From an uncultured Poribacteria bacterium (lineage in GTDB: Bacteria > Poribacteria > WGA-4E > WGA-3G), in the NCBI GenBank assembly GCA_951828515.1, contig OX639992.1, forward strand, positions 2,954,217 to 3,018,216: a stretch of 64,000 nucleotides of DNA, written 5' to 3'. Position 1 is the stretch's first letter. Each line of letters begins with the position of its first letter. Below, piece by piece: positions 33,873 to 42,428 of the stretch. Made by a program: the position numbers and the translations under genes. The notes beneath the pieces are model-generated. The model did not search any database and was not told where the DNA came from. It saw only the letters and a program-made list of their open reading frames with translations.

Positions 33873-34478
33873 TTATGCTTGCTGCTTCACCATACTTGCG
33901 AGAATACCGAGAATCTTGTCACACTGTGCAATTGTGTAAACTGCCATGTCAATGTGCAGTTTCTGTCCCTCCAATTTAAGGAAGAGCCAATCTGTTCCGG
34001 AGGTAGTCGTGCCATAAACGTATGGAATGCTATTTTCCCTTTCAGCATTAAAGCGTTGCGCAGCGATCATCTCAGCAACGCATTGGCCCAACCCGAGCTT
34101 CACATCGGCATTTTTTGCTTCTACGAGGGCAATGACCGGTGCCTCTACGAAAAATTGCTCCGGCGACAAACTTATCAAAAAGTCACACACCCCGGTTAAG
34201 TCATTTTCTGCATCAACGTTGAAATCAACACCTGAAAAGAGACTGATGCGGCGATTGAAGTGCTCGCGGAGTTCAAATAAGACATCGGTAATAATTAGTT
34301 CCGATCGGGCTTTTTCTGTACCGATGGCAACCGCTAAAGGCACTTTTTTTCGCAACGCCGCCGTGAAATGTGAACTCACCGTTATGGGTTCTATTTCCGA
34401 GAAGATGTCTATAGATTCAATCCTTTCCAATTTAAACGCTGTTCCGACGGATTCTAAGGTAAAATTACTGTAAGCCAT
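33873..34478 (-). CDS. PD-(D/E)XK nuclease-fold protein, unknown role
   Basis: A 201-residue protein with the nuclease-fold pattern: E60 in an N-terminal helix, D99 (in GVCDFLI), then E120-A-K122 (in LVEAKNAD), and a helix with GLGQCVAEMIAAQRFN. This arrangement is seen in widespread stand-alone proteins near mobile elements, annotated as hypothetical or restriction-like. No DNA-recognition domain is present. It stands alone upstream of the RDD-PspA pair on the same strand, separated by about 210 bases. DNA cleavage is plausible but not shown. Confidence 0.65.
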   Translation of the reverse strand: MAYSNFTLESVGTAFKLERIESIDIFSEIEPITVSSHFTAALRKKVPLAVAIGTEKARSELIITDVLFELREHFNRRISLFSGVDFNVDAENDLTGVCDFLISLSPEQFFVEAPVIALVEAKNADVKLGLGQCVAEMIAAQRFNAERENSIPYVYGTTTSGTDWLFLKLEGQKLHIDMAVYTIAQCDKILGILASMVKQQA

Positions 34479-34536
34479 TTGATAGACCTCGTGAATGTGA
34501 TAGAGGTGATACCCGAGCCCTATGTTCTAAAAAAAA

Positions 34537-35595
34537 TTATAAAGTCGGCACCGTCACTGCAACTTCGCGTCCACCGGCATTCGAGGAATCGATAACACCT
34601 TGAATAATAACGTTCGTGAGCATTACACCATACGGGTCAATCGGCGCAGGTTTCCCTTCACGGACAGCATCAATAAACGCTGAATCCTCTTCGTGAAACA
34701 CACTTACCGATTCAAACTCCGTGAATTCTTGGTCGAAAATTTCACCATCTTTGTCGCCATAAACGCGGACACCGTCCTGTGGTCCACGGACCTCACCAAT
34801 GCCGAGGCGGAGTCCCGCTTTTTTGCCGAGGAAAATCGTCCCACCGAGCGAATCCATGTTCATGCACCAGCACGTCTTGAAAACCATGCGCGCGCCATTC
34901 TCGAAAACCACCCAGCCGACACCGAAATCTTCAACTTCGGTCTCTTTAAGCGCAGGATTCCACGTGTTGTGTAGGCTCAGATAGTTAGAGGTAATACCGG
35001 AGACTGCTACAGGCTTCGGATGTCCCATTAGATAGAGCGCGGTATCCAGTGCGTAAACACCGATGTCTGCGGACGCACCTAAACCCGCTGTTGCTTTGCG
35101 GATAAAACTGCCGCCCGGATTCCCACGTCGTCGATCTGCGACTGTTTCGACGTAGTAAATATCGCCGAGCGTGCCAGCGTCAACAATCTCTTTCGCTTTA
35201 ACGACCTCTGGTGAATACCGGAGTTTCAAGCCGACCATGAGGATTCTATCGTTTTCTTTGGCAGCACGCCACATTGACGCGGCAGCGTCTAATGTCGCTT
35301 CCATCGGCTTCTCGCAGAAAACATGCTTGCCAGCATTCAGCGCGGCGACGGTTGGTGCCGCATGCACACCGGTGGGGGTACAGACGTACACCGCCTCAAT
35401 CTCGTCCATTTTAAGCATTTCGTTGTAATCGGTGAATGTGCGCTTGATGTCCCACTGTTCTTTCGCACGCTCCAAGTTTGCAGGGACAAGGTCAGCGGCA
35501 GCGATAATCTCAGCACCTTCAATTTCAGCAAGCGTTTGACAGTGTGCCCCCGAGATACCACCCGCCCCAATCAAGCCTAATTTAATTGTTCGCAT
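34537..35595 (-). CDS. Gfo/Idh/MocA family oxidoreductase
   Basis: A 352-residue NAD(P)-dependent sugar oxidoreductase. The N-terminal Rossmann fold starts with LGLIGAGGISGAHC, and the EKP motif (in HVFCEKPMEATLDAA) carries the catalytic lysine. The C-terminal half contains GASADIGVYALDTALYLMG, the typical active-site helix with Asp. I chose the ATG at 35595 because GAGGAG is six bases upstream; the earlier in-frame ATG abuts the site. The substrate is probably an inositol or a pyranose; its own promoter and lack of close partners give no further hint. Confidence 0.93.
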   Translation of the reverse strand: MRTIKLGLIGAGGISGAHCQTLAEIEGAEIIAAADLVPANLERAKEQWDIKRTFTDYNEMLKMDEIEAVYVCTPTGVHAAPTVAALNAGKHVFCEKPMEATLDAAASMWRAAKENDRILMVGLKLRYSPEVVKAKEIVDAGTLGDIYYVETVADRRRGNPGGSFIRKATAGLGASADIGVYALDTALYLMGHPKPVAVSGITSNYLSLHNTWNPALKETEVEDFGVGWVVFENGARMVFKTCWCMNMDSLGGTIFLGKKAGLRLGIGEVRGPQDGVRVYGDKDGEIFDQEFTEFESVSVFHEEDSAFIDAVREGKPAPIDPYGVMLTNVIIQGVIDSSNAGGREVAVTVPTL

Positions 35596-35628
35596 TTTCA
35601 TCTCCTCATCAGATATTTTATTCCATTG

Positions 35629-35657
35629 ATTTTATCCATTTCCCCTTTAGAAGTCAA
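35629..35657 (-). promoter_or_regulatory. Promoter of the Gfo/Idh gene at 34537
   Basis: Minus strand TTGACT (35652-35657), 17 bases, TAAAAT (35629-35634), about 34 bases before the ATG. Confidence 0.7.
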
Positions 35658-35695
35658 GCGAAATTCTACACACTTCAGGGCTATTCAACCCTTCT

Positions 35696-36051
35696 GTAGG
35701 AGGGATTTCCAATCCCGGCTCTTATTTCCCCTGATAAGGGGGTTAGGGGTTATCTTCTGTAGGAGCGACCTCTGACGGTGCGGTTATCTTCTGTAGGAGC
35801 GACCTCCCGGTCGCGATGTATTCTGTTCGTAGTCGTGCGATTTATCGCATGTTCCCAATCCTGCAAATCCGTAAATCTTGGAAATCCTGCTTTAGACAAT
35901 TATCCTTTCATTTCCCCGCTGGCGAGGTTTCTAACCTCGCCCACTGACCGCTGATTGCTGACTGCTGACCACTAATTAAAAAGACAGAGCGATGAACCGG
36001 AGTCCACCGCTCTTTCACCCACCACAACGCAGGCGAGGTTTCCAACCTCGC
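35696..36051. repeat. Dense intergenic repeat cluster
   Basis: Between the Gfo/Idh gene and the lamin-tail protein gene lie at least six units: GTAGGAGGGATTTCCAATCCC (35696), two GTAGGAGCGACC units (35759, 35793; the second with a perfect GCGACC/GGTCGC stem), a GCGAT/ATCGC hairpin (near 35840), GCGAGGTT/AACCTCGC hairpins at 35916 and 36031, and the CTGACTGCTGA type at 35944-35971. The order from 35793 (hairpin, then TAGTCGTGCGATT, then TCCTGCAAATCC) recurs at 40497. Confidence 0.85.
35978..36013 (-). terminator. Downstream terminator of the lamin-tail protein gene
   Basis: On the minus strand AGAGCG/CGCTCT arms (36008-36013 with 35986-35991) enclose a 16-base loop and are followed by a run of T. 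The loop core is shared with the terminator at 36068. Confidence 0.65.
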
Positions 36052-36067
36052 AGATACTACTCACAAT

Positions 36068-36114
36068 AAAAAAACAACAGGGCAATGAACCGAAGTCCAC
36101 CGCCCTATTGTTTT
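36068..36114 (-). terminator. Terminator of the lamin-tail protein gene
   Basis: On the minus strand CAATAGGGC and GCCCTGTTG pair (one G-T), enclosing a GGTGGACTTCGGTTCATT loop, followed by a T run. It lies about 50 bases after the stop at 36165. Confidence 0.85.
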
Positions 36115-36164
36115 GGGTAGGTTAGTTAGAAATATCCCTGAAATAACCTTGTTGTTGCTACTAT

Positions 36165-39100
36165 CTATTGATTTGATGTTTTCAAGTCGCCCCACGTCGT
36201 CGTCGCTTTACCCGCAGTGCCTACATGCCCTTTCAGGCGGATGCCACGTGTCAAGGTCTGACGATTACCGTCAAGAGATACATCTTCAATTTGGTAGTAG
36301 TATACGACGTTAGGTTGAGCAGTTGTATCCGAATAGGTATAGAACTGCTTCTCACTCGTTGTTCCTGCACCTGGGATCATAGCCGCGTTGATGACCTTGA
36401 ACTCGCCGTCGCGTTGCTGACTGCGCTTGATGAAGAATCCAGCGTTGTTCAGCTCTGACTGCGTAGACCAGGTAATCACCACTGCGCCAGTCTCCTGACG
36501 TGCCGGACGGAAGTGGGAAAGTTCGACAGGCAATGCACCACCCGCACGGAAGCCGGGGGTACCGACATCGTTCGCAGCACCGTAGTAGCTGCTCGCACGG
36601 ATATGTGTCACTTGTGCGAAACTCGTCTCTGAGGCGAGACCCCAAGAATCCATCATCATGCCATCTTCGGGTTCCGCAGGACCGACTGAGACTTGCACGT
36701 GTTTACGGAGAATCGAACTCCGCGCACCGCTGTCGTCCATCGGCAATGCCCAAGCAGCAGCACCATCGGCACCGAGGTTACCCACGGTATCGGTTGCGGC
36801 TGCGCGAGCGGTGGCTTCTTTCGCATCAGCGACTTTCTTCGCTGCGTCTGCGGCTCGCTTCGCTGCAATCTCAGCTGCCGTCGTTGGCGCGGCGGCTTTC
36901 GCCGCAGGAACAACGATCGGCACCGGCGGCGCGAGTGTGATCTGGAACGCCATATCGCTCAATAACGCATAACGACGTTTCGTGATACCACCGAGAATCA
37001 ACTCCGTCTGATTGCTGTCCCAAAGGTTCAGCACCTGACCGGCGGCATCCGCACCACTGAGGTTATTACGTCCCTGTTCGGTGACGACCAGGATCGTTGA
37101 CGGCGTATCGTGCTGACCACTCGGATCAATCTTCGTACCTTCGGGAATCGTCAGCGTTATCGAACTCACCGAGACATCGGCATCCGCTGCGGCGTTATTG
37201 ACCGTCAGCGTCCAACCGCTCAGATTCACCTGTTCTGTCCGCGAACCGTTGGAGATCTCAATCCACTGTGGCAATGTGCCACCCCCAGCGACCATCAGTT
37301 CACTGATATAGATTTGACCCACCTTCGGCATCGAGACTGACGTATCCGAGGCTTTCGCGGCGGCTGCTGCGGCTGCGTCAGCTTTCGCTTTTGCGGCGGC
37401 GGCTGCTGCGGTGGTTTCGGCTGCTGTGACAAGACGTCCCGCACCGGGACTCCCGATTCGGACGCCTACCGCACCAGACCTGAAGTTAACCGCGGGTGGT
37501 GTTGACGCCATCCACGCTGCTGATGTGTTACCATACGCAGGCATCATCGCTCCTGCTGCTGCTCCTGCTGCCGTCGAAGGAACCATCACGCGATACATCG
37601 AAACCACAGGTTGCGTCGGCACAACAGCTAATAACTCACCCGCCGATTCGCCTTGACCCGTTCGACCACTCTGACCTTTACCCGCGATCGACCAATAGCC
37701 ACCTTTGTCATCTATCGTGCCGATACGGTCAGTCACTCCCGCAGGCAACGCAGCTGGCACAGCTTTTGTCGTCGCCGTTGCCGCTACTGCTGCCGTCTTG
37801 GCAGGTGGCGTTTCATTCGGACGGTAGAAGACAAGATACGTCGCTTCAAGTGCTGCCGTCGCATCATCTTCTTTCACCGTCGTATACTTGGCACCCGGAT
37901 TATACAACTCAATCCACTGGTTGTGCGTAGGATTGCCCAAACTCGCATCTGAACCCCACATCACTTCACTGATAGTCAGTCCAGCATGCGGACTCACAAC
38001 ATCAATCGTGCCACCATTGGCAAGGAACGTCTCTAAGTTGGGTAAACCCGCCTTGATGATATTGTAGGTTTGAAGATTCGGCGCACGCGCCGTCGTCACA
38101 GCTGGATCCTTCGTCGGATCGCCAGCATATTCGATCTGCGTTTCGCTCGTTCGTGCGTCATGGTTGTCGTCGCCATCGCCATCATCTTTCGCAACGACTA
38201 AGTAGCCAGATGCCGCAACGACGATCTTTTCAGGAATGGCGATACGGATACCCGCATCCTTGTCAGCGAGTACCTCTTTGCCAACCTTGATCGTCAGTTT
38301 GTCCTCACCTTCATCATAATCCGCTTCCCTTGAGGGAGGGATATAATCGTTGGCAGTCGGCAGAACCTGATCCGAAAACGCTTTGACCTTTACGACGATG
38401 TCGTCCTTATTCTTATACGTCGGCGTTATCGTCAATACATACGGATAAAGCATCGGGTCTCGCCCGGTAGAAAGCATATTATCTGCTGCGAGAGCTCTTC
38501 CAGCATCATCATTGTCATTACCCAGTTGGTTATCAACACCATCTTCATCGTGAGGTATTGGCTCTAAAGCGACAGGGTCACCCCATGTGGCGTTAGAAAC
38601 GTCTACCTCATCCTTCGTGAACGCTTTCGGTTTTTCACTGAGCAAGATAACGACATCCACTGTTGCAGAAGTAACAGGCACTAACGGGGCACCGGCTCTC
38701 CGCATAGAAAACACCGTCGGAGCACCGTTGTCTGTGTTGACAAAATGGATCATTATCTCAGCCGCAGCATTCTTACCATCCGCCTTTCTGGTGCCATCAT
38801 CATCAAGTTCAGCTCTCGGATCTGCAAGTTCAACCACATGCTTCGGTATACGGAGAAGCACTCTTACTATGCTGGAATCGACTTCGGGTTTCGATAAATC
38901 TATGGTAAAGTTCTGACCATCTGCAGGTGTAGATGGAACAGGAGAGCCCGGATTGACTTCATCATCAACTATATCCGGTGGAGTCTCCGTGCCACCAAAT
39001 TTATTGTAAGCGATGATCTGAAAATCGTTATCAGCGAAGGCTGTGCTGGCGTCCCCATCAGCGGCAAGGGCAACGTCGTGATTGACTACCTTACCAAAAC

Positions 39101-39302
39101 TAACGTTGATAGTAACCGTGTCAGTAAACCCCCCTGGTACGTCATATTCCACTTGAATGCCATCCGCAGAACTTACATCCATGCTATCGTCCACGCTTAG
39201 TGTAGTGCTGAATTCTGCAGCCATTGCGTCCGGTGCGACACCGGCGAGTGCTAATATCACAACTAAAATTGTTAGGGAAAATGTCCATTTATAAGACAAC
39301 AT
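36165..39302 (-). CDS. Large secreted protein with lamin-tail domains
   Basis: A 1045-residue exported protein. The ATG at 39302 follows GGAGG and a signal peptide ending AMA. The first 450 residues are beta-rich with cadherin- or Ig-like character. Two lamin-tail domains follow, seen as ISEVMWG ... NQWIELYNP (near residue 450) and ISELMVAG ... PQWIEISN (near 680). Alanine/lysine-rich linkers separate them (around 640 and 860). The C-terminal 100 residues contain LPVELSHFRP and a TWSTQSELNNAGFFIKRS stretch, the family usually placed before type IX sorting domains. It is probably a cell-surface or matrix protein. It has a consensus promoter and two terminators of its own. Confidence 0.78.
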   Translation of the reverse strand: MLSYKWTFSLTILVVILALAGVAPDAMAAEFSTTLSVDDSMDVSSADGIQVEYDVPGGFTDTVTINVSFGKVVNHDVALAADGDASTAFADNDFQIIAYNKFGGTETPPDIVDDEVNPGSPVPSTPADGQNFTIDLSKPEVDSSIVRVLLRIPKHVVELADPRAELDDDGTRKADGKNAAAEIMIHFVNTDNGAPTVFSMRRAGAPLVPVTSATVDVVILLSEKPKAFTKDEVDVSNATWGDPVALEPIPHDEDGVDNQLGNDNDDAGRALAADNMLSTGRDPMLYPYVLTITPTYKNKDDIVVKVKAFSDQVLPTANDYIPPSREADYDEGEDKLTIKVGKEVLADKDAGIRIAIPEKIVVAASGYLVVAKDDGDGDDNHDARTSETQIEYAGDPTKDPAVTTARAPNLQTYNIIKAGLPNLETFLANGGTIDVVSPHAGLTISEVMWGSDASLGNPTHNQWIELYNPGAKYTTVKEDDATAALEATYLVFYRPNETPPAKTAAVAATATTKAVPAALPAGVTDRIGTIDDKGGYWSIAGKGQSGRTGQGESAGELLAVVPTQPVVSMYRVMVPSTAAGAAAGAMMPAYGNTSAAWMASTPPAVNFRSGAVGVRIGSPGAGRLVTAAETTAAAAAAKAKADAAAAAAAKASDTSVSMPKVGQIYISELMVAGGGTLPQWIEISNGSRTEQVNLSGWTLTVNNAAADADVSVSSITLTIPEGTKIDPSGQHDTPSTILVVTEQGRNNLSGADAAGQVLNLWDSNQTELILGGITKRRYALLSDMAFQITLAPPVPIVVPAAKAAAPTTAAEIAAKRAADAAKKVADAKEATARAAATDTVGNLGADGAAAWALPMDDSGARSSILRKHVQVSVGPAEPEDGMMMDSWGLASETSFAQVTHIRASSYYGAANDVGTPGFRAGGALPVELSHFRPARQETGAVVITWSTQSELNNAGFFIKRSQQRDGEFKVINAAMIPGAGTTSEKQFYTYSDTTAQPNVVYYYQIEDVSLDGNRQTLTRGIRLKGHVGTAGKATTTWGDLKTSNQ

Positions 39303-39415
39303 TACCAATTGTCCTCCATTTAAATCAAACTAAAAAACATTCGTATCAAACATCACGGGGCAGTAGGGATTGATGCCCCTGCACACATTACATCGTGTGC
39401 CTTTTGATTGATAAA

Positions 39416-39444
39416 ATTATACAAGAAAAAGCAGATTCTGTCAA
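39416..39444 (-). promoter_or_regulatory. Consensus promoter of the lamin-tail protein gene
   Basis: Minus strand TTGACA (39439-39444), 17 bases, TATAAT (39416-39421): both boxes are perfect. The leader is about 110 bases; no fold stood out in it. Confidence 0.85.
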
Positions 39445-39516
39445 ATCTTTTTGAAAAAACTGGTGGACTGTCCACCTTTGAATTGGATATCTTGGAAATC
39501 CTTTCATCCTTTCAGG

Positions 39517-40200
39517 CTATCGGGAGCGTGCTTGCAAACGAGCGAGTTGTTCTCGGAGTTGTGCAGCTTCGGCTTCGGCGTTTTCAGCGCGTGCCTCAGC
39601 CGCTTCTGTAGGGGTCTGAAGCCATGCCTCCGAAACTGGATCGTAAATCCCACAGTCCATATCACGCAACCGGAACTCTAAACCTAATGCCTCTGAATAG
39701 AGACCCCCAGCCGTATTCGAGGACATCTCCACATAACTCCCATCCACCAAGGTAAACCCCATCAGCGGTGTCGGCAAATACAGACCCTCCGCGTCATACA
39801 ACACATAGTCCCGTATTCCCAATGAAGCGTAGAGTTCCATCTTCTCCCCTAAGTCCTTTCGATAAGTGGTTTTGCTGCTCATCTCCATCGCGAAATCCGG
39901 CACCTTCCCCTCCTCCCAGACTTTATACGTCAGCCGAGGTTTCTGACCGATTCCGAAAGTGACGAGAACATCGGGGGAAACGACCTTCTGTGGTTGCTCC
40001 TCCACGTAATACATGAGTATATCGCCAGAGACATAGACTTCCGGACGTTGTGTAAAATGATTCTCAAGTGTTTGTATGATGCGAGTGAGGATGCGTCTGT
40101 GCATATCACTGACTGCCATAGGTTTTCCGTCCGTTTCTGGGTAAAGTTCCGTTTCAGTCGGCGCGTAGGGGATTTTGGGGGGATTCGTGTAATTTCGCAT
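39517..40200 (-). CDS. Uma2-family (DUF820) PD-(D/E)XK nuclease-like protein
   Basis: A 227-residue Uma2/DUF820 protein. Conserved points are MHRRILTRIIQTL in the first helix, SPDVLVTFG with the acidic residue, VPDFAMEMSSKTT, then RKDLGEKMELYASLGIRDYVLYD, the family signature. The last 35 residues are an alanine/glutamate-rich coiled coil, common in these proteins. The fold is nuclease-like; the biological function is unknown and such genes are often multiplied in cyanobacteria and in repeat-rich genomes. Its own promoter is visible upstream. Confidence 0.88.
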   Translation of the reverse strand: MRNYTNPPKIPYAPTETELYPETDGKPMAVSDMHRRILTRIIQTLENHFTQRPEVYVSGDILMYYVEEQPQKVVSPDVLVTFGIGQKPRLTYKVWEEGKVPDFAMEMSSKTTYRKDLGEKMELYASLGIRDYVLYDAEGLYLPTPLMGFTLVDGSYVEMSSNTAGGLYSEALGLEFRLRDMDCGIYDPVSEAWLQTPTEAAEARAENAEAEAAQLREQLARLQARSR

Positions 40201-40262
40201 CGATGTTACTCCTTTTCCGTAAAGTGCCTGAAGAACGGGTTTTAGAATTTTGATATATGTTA

Positions 40263-40291
40263 AGTATAATCTAAAATCGGGGTTTTGTCAA
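40263..40291 (-). promoter_or_regulatory. Promoter of the Uma2-family gene
   Basis: Minus strand TTGACA (40286-40291), 17 bases, TATACT (40263-40268), about 63 bases before the ATG. Confidence 0.75.
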
Positions 40292-40327
40292 AGATTTTAG
40301 GTGTTCACCAGGGGCATTCAATTCTCT

Positions 40328-40374
40328 TGTAGGAGGGAAGAAACACCCCAGCAAAAACACTCCGATTCCCGACG
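40328..40374. repeat. Hairpin repeat interrupted by a second repeat
   Basis: The sequence is GTAGGAGGGA, then about 21 bases reading GAAACACCCCAGCAAAAAC, then CTCCGATTCCCGAC. The outer halves reconstitute the unit found whole at 920, 25449 and 60486; the inner piece matches the units at 51502 and 57575. Confidence 0.75.
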
Positions 40375-40449
40375 ATATTAGCATTCGGAAACCATCAGGG
40401 CGGTGGCTCCGCCCCCTCTCAGTTATCAGTAGGTGGCAGATACAACCTA

Positions 40450-40620
40450 CGTCTTTTCTGCTGACTGCCCACAGTTGATTGCTGACAGCTATTTTTGTAG
40501 GAGCGACCTCCCGGTCGCGATTTTCCAGTTTGTAGTCGTGCGATTGTGGAAGGGGTTTTCAACCCCGATTCCGCGCTCCTGCAAATCCCTAAATCCTGCA
40601 AATCCTGATTCTGACAATGG
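40450..40620. repeat. Repeat cluster upstream of the alcohol dehydrogenase gene
   Basis: It holds GCTGACTGCCCACAG and GATTGCTGACAG stretches (about 40459-40490), the GCGACC/GGTCGC hairpin (40497-40521), TAGTCGTGCGATT, a GGGGTT/AACCCC hairpin (about 40552-40565) and TCCTGCAAATCC direct repeats. It is a second copy of the arrangement at 35793-35900. Confidence 0.8.
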
Positions 40621-40630
40621 ATATCTTGTG

Positions 40631-40659
40631 TTGACACAATTCTGATTCTCTGCTATATT
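40631..40659 (+). promoter_or_regulatory. Promoter of the alcohol dehydrogenase - ThuA operon
   Basis: TTGACA (40631-40636), 17 bases, TATATT (40654-40659), 33 bases before the GTG start. Confidence 0.78.
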
Positions 40660-40692
40660 TCAAACAGACTATTAACATCTGAGGAGATTATT

Positions 40693-41724
40693 GTGAAAGC
40701 GGCTCAATTTTACGGTGGAAAAGACATAAGGGTCGAAACGGTACCAGACCCAACACCCGAAGACGGACAAGTGTTGGTCCAAGTAGAAGCAGCAGGGATC
40801 TGTGGTAGCGATCTGCATGGGTACCATCATCAACCAGAGAAACCTCTATCGCCACGCATTGGTGGACATGAATTAATGGGAGAGATTATCGACATAGGCA
40901 GAGACGTTACAGAGCATGAAAAAGGTGCTCGCGTAGCGGTTGAACCGATCACTCCGTGTAACAACTGTCCCGAATGTTTCAACGGCTATTACAATATCTG
41001 TGCGAACCTGCGGCACGGTGGCGGTGGCTTTGCGGAGTTTATGGTTGCCCGTACGCCAAACGTGTACACGTTGCCAGACAGTGTATCACCTGAAGGTGGC
41101 GCGTTAGCAGAGGTTTACGCAGTGGCAGTCCATGCCGTCAACAGAGCGATGGTGTCGCCTGGAGATCGTGTTGCCATTGTCGGGAGTGGTCCCGTTGGGT
41201 TGACAATCGCTCAGGTAGCCGATGTCGCGGGGGCAACCTCTATCGCCATGTTGGGCAAGCCAGATGCTCCGGTACAGATCGCACACGAGGCAGTCGGAGC
41301 CTTGCCTATCAACGTAGATAAGACGGATGCTGTTGAGGCTATCATGGATTGGAGCGATGGTAGAGGCGCGGATGTAGTCTTTGAGGCAGTTGGGGGTAGC
41401 GCGAATACGCTGGAACAGGCGACAGAGATCGCAGCGAAACGAGGACGTATCTGCATGGTAGGCGGTCATCGTACCCCGCTCTCCTTTTCGGAACGTTTCG
41501 CACGAAGCCGTGAACTTACGGTAATCTGGTCGTTCTGTTACGGCAGACGGGGTGGGAAAACAGAATTCCAAATTGCCATCGACTTACTCGCCGCTGGCAA
41601 ACTCGACCCGAATCCATTGGTCACGCATCGGTTCGATTTAGACGACGTTGCACAAGCATTCTCGGTCGCAGCCGGACGTGATGAACACGGATCCGTCAAA
41701 GTTCTCGTACTGCCTAACAATTAA
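40693..41724 (+). CDS. Zinc-dependent medium-chain alcohol/polyol dehydrogenase
   Basis: A 343-residue medium-chain dehydrogenase starting at GTG with GAGGAG upstream. The catalytic zinc ligands are C37 (in GICGSDLHG) and H59-E60 (in GGHE). The structural zinc loop is CNNCPECFNGYYNIC. The NAD-binding site is VGSGPVGLTIAQ. It falls in the sorbitol/threonine-dehydrogenase-like group, oxidising a sugar alcohol or similar. The ThuA-like gene starts 14 bases after its stop, so both form an operon that probably serves sugar oxidation. Confidence 0.92.
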   Translation: MKAAQFYGGKDIRVETVPDPTPEDGQVLVQVEAAGICGSDLHGYHHQPEKPLSPRIGGHELMGEIIDIGRDVTEHEKGARVAVEPITPCNNCPECFNGYYNICANLRHGGGGFAEFMVARTPNVYTLPDSVSPEGGALAEVYAVAVHAVNRAMVSPGDRVAIVGSGPVGLTIAQVADVAGATSIAMLGKPDAPVQIAHEAVGALPINVDKTDAVEAIMDWSDGRGADVVFEAVGGSANTLEQATEIAAKRGRICMVGGHRTPLSFSERFARSRELTVIWSFCYGRRGGKTEFQIAIDLLAAGKLDPNPLVTHRFDLDDVAQAFSVAAGRDEHGSVKVLVLPNN

Positions 41725-41738
41725 TTAAAGGAAGTAAA

Positions 41739-42374
41739 ATGGAAAAACTTAAACTGCTCGTATTTGTCGGAACAGAAGGGATCTATCACGATCATGCCGG
41801 AAACGGACAGTTCCTGACATGCTTTGTCAATGACACCGATAACATTGAAGCCGATTTCTCGCAAGACTACGACATACTTGCCAATGGACTTGACAAGTAC
41901 GACACCGTACTCTTCTATACCGATGTCGGGGAATTCACAGCGGCACAAGAAGCCGGTCTACTCACCTATATCCGAACAGGCGGCGGATTTTTTGGACTGC
42001 ACACCGCAGCGGCTTCCTTCAGAGAAGCCGAAGGCTACCACGGTATGCTCAACGGGTTCTTCGACGGACACAGTCCGTATATGGACTTCACCGTTAATGT
42101 GAGCGACGCTGAGCATCCGATTACCGAAGGATTAGCCGATTTTAAGGTGACGGATGAACTCTATTATCTAAAGCACAATCCCGATACATCGCACCATCTC
42201 ATGCACGCCTATGATGAGACGAAAGATGAGACACATGTCATGGCGTTTCACCATACGTATGGCGAGGGCAGAGTGTTCTACTTCGCACTTGGACACGATA
42301 TGGCTGTGCTTGAGAATCCGAGTTTTCAAACGATTATCCACCGCGGCGCGCTGTGGGCTGGAAACCGACTTTAG
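41739..42374 (+). CDS. ThuA-like domain protein
   Basis: A 211-residue ThuA-type protein of the class I glutamine amidotransferase-like fold. Typical elements are VFVGTEGIYHDH near the start, LTYIRTGGGFFGLHTAAASF (the nucleophile-elbow region, without the amidotransferase Cys) and the late histidines in MAFHHTYGEGRVFYFALGHD. Members have been linked to conversion of trehalose and 3-keto sugars. The pairing with a sugar-type dehydrogenase fits a keto-sugar role. No signal peptide. Confidence 0.88.
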   Translation: MEKLKLLVFVGTEGIYHDHAGNGQFLTCFVNDTDNIEADFSQDYDILANGLDKYDTVLFYTDVGEFTAAQEAGLLTYIRTGGGFFGLHTAAASFREAEGYHGMLNGFFDGHSPYMDFTVNVSDAEHPITEGLADFKVTDELYYLKHNPDTSHHLMHAYDETKDETHVMAFHHTYGEGRVFYFALGHDMAVLENPSFQTIIHRGALWAGNRL

Positions 42375-42386
42375 ATGAGACCCTTG

Positions 42387-42414
42387 TTCGGACAGGGCCT
42401 CGTGCCCGTCTGAA
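42387..42414. terminator. Hairpin between convergent ThuA-like and sulfatase genes
   Basis: TTCGGACAGGGC and GCCCGTCTGAA pair with one G-T and one bulge around CTCGT. It lies in the 54 bases between two convergent stops and probably ends transcription both ways. No U-tract is present. Confidence 0.5.
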
Positions 42415-42428
42415 CCCAACATACATCA

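Noticed and set aside
36500-36972. Several open frames antisense to the alanine-rich part of the lamin-tail protein
   Set aside because: They arise from the biased codon use of an Ala/Lys-rich linker; the minus-strand protein has promoter, signal peptide and domains.
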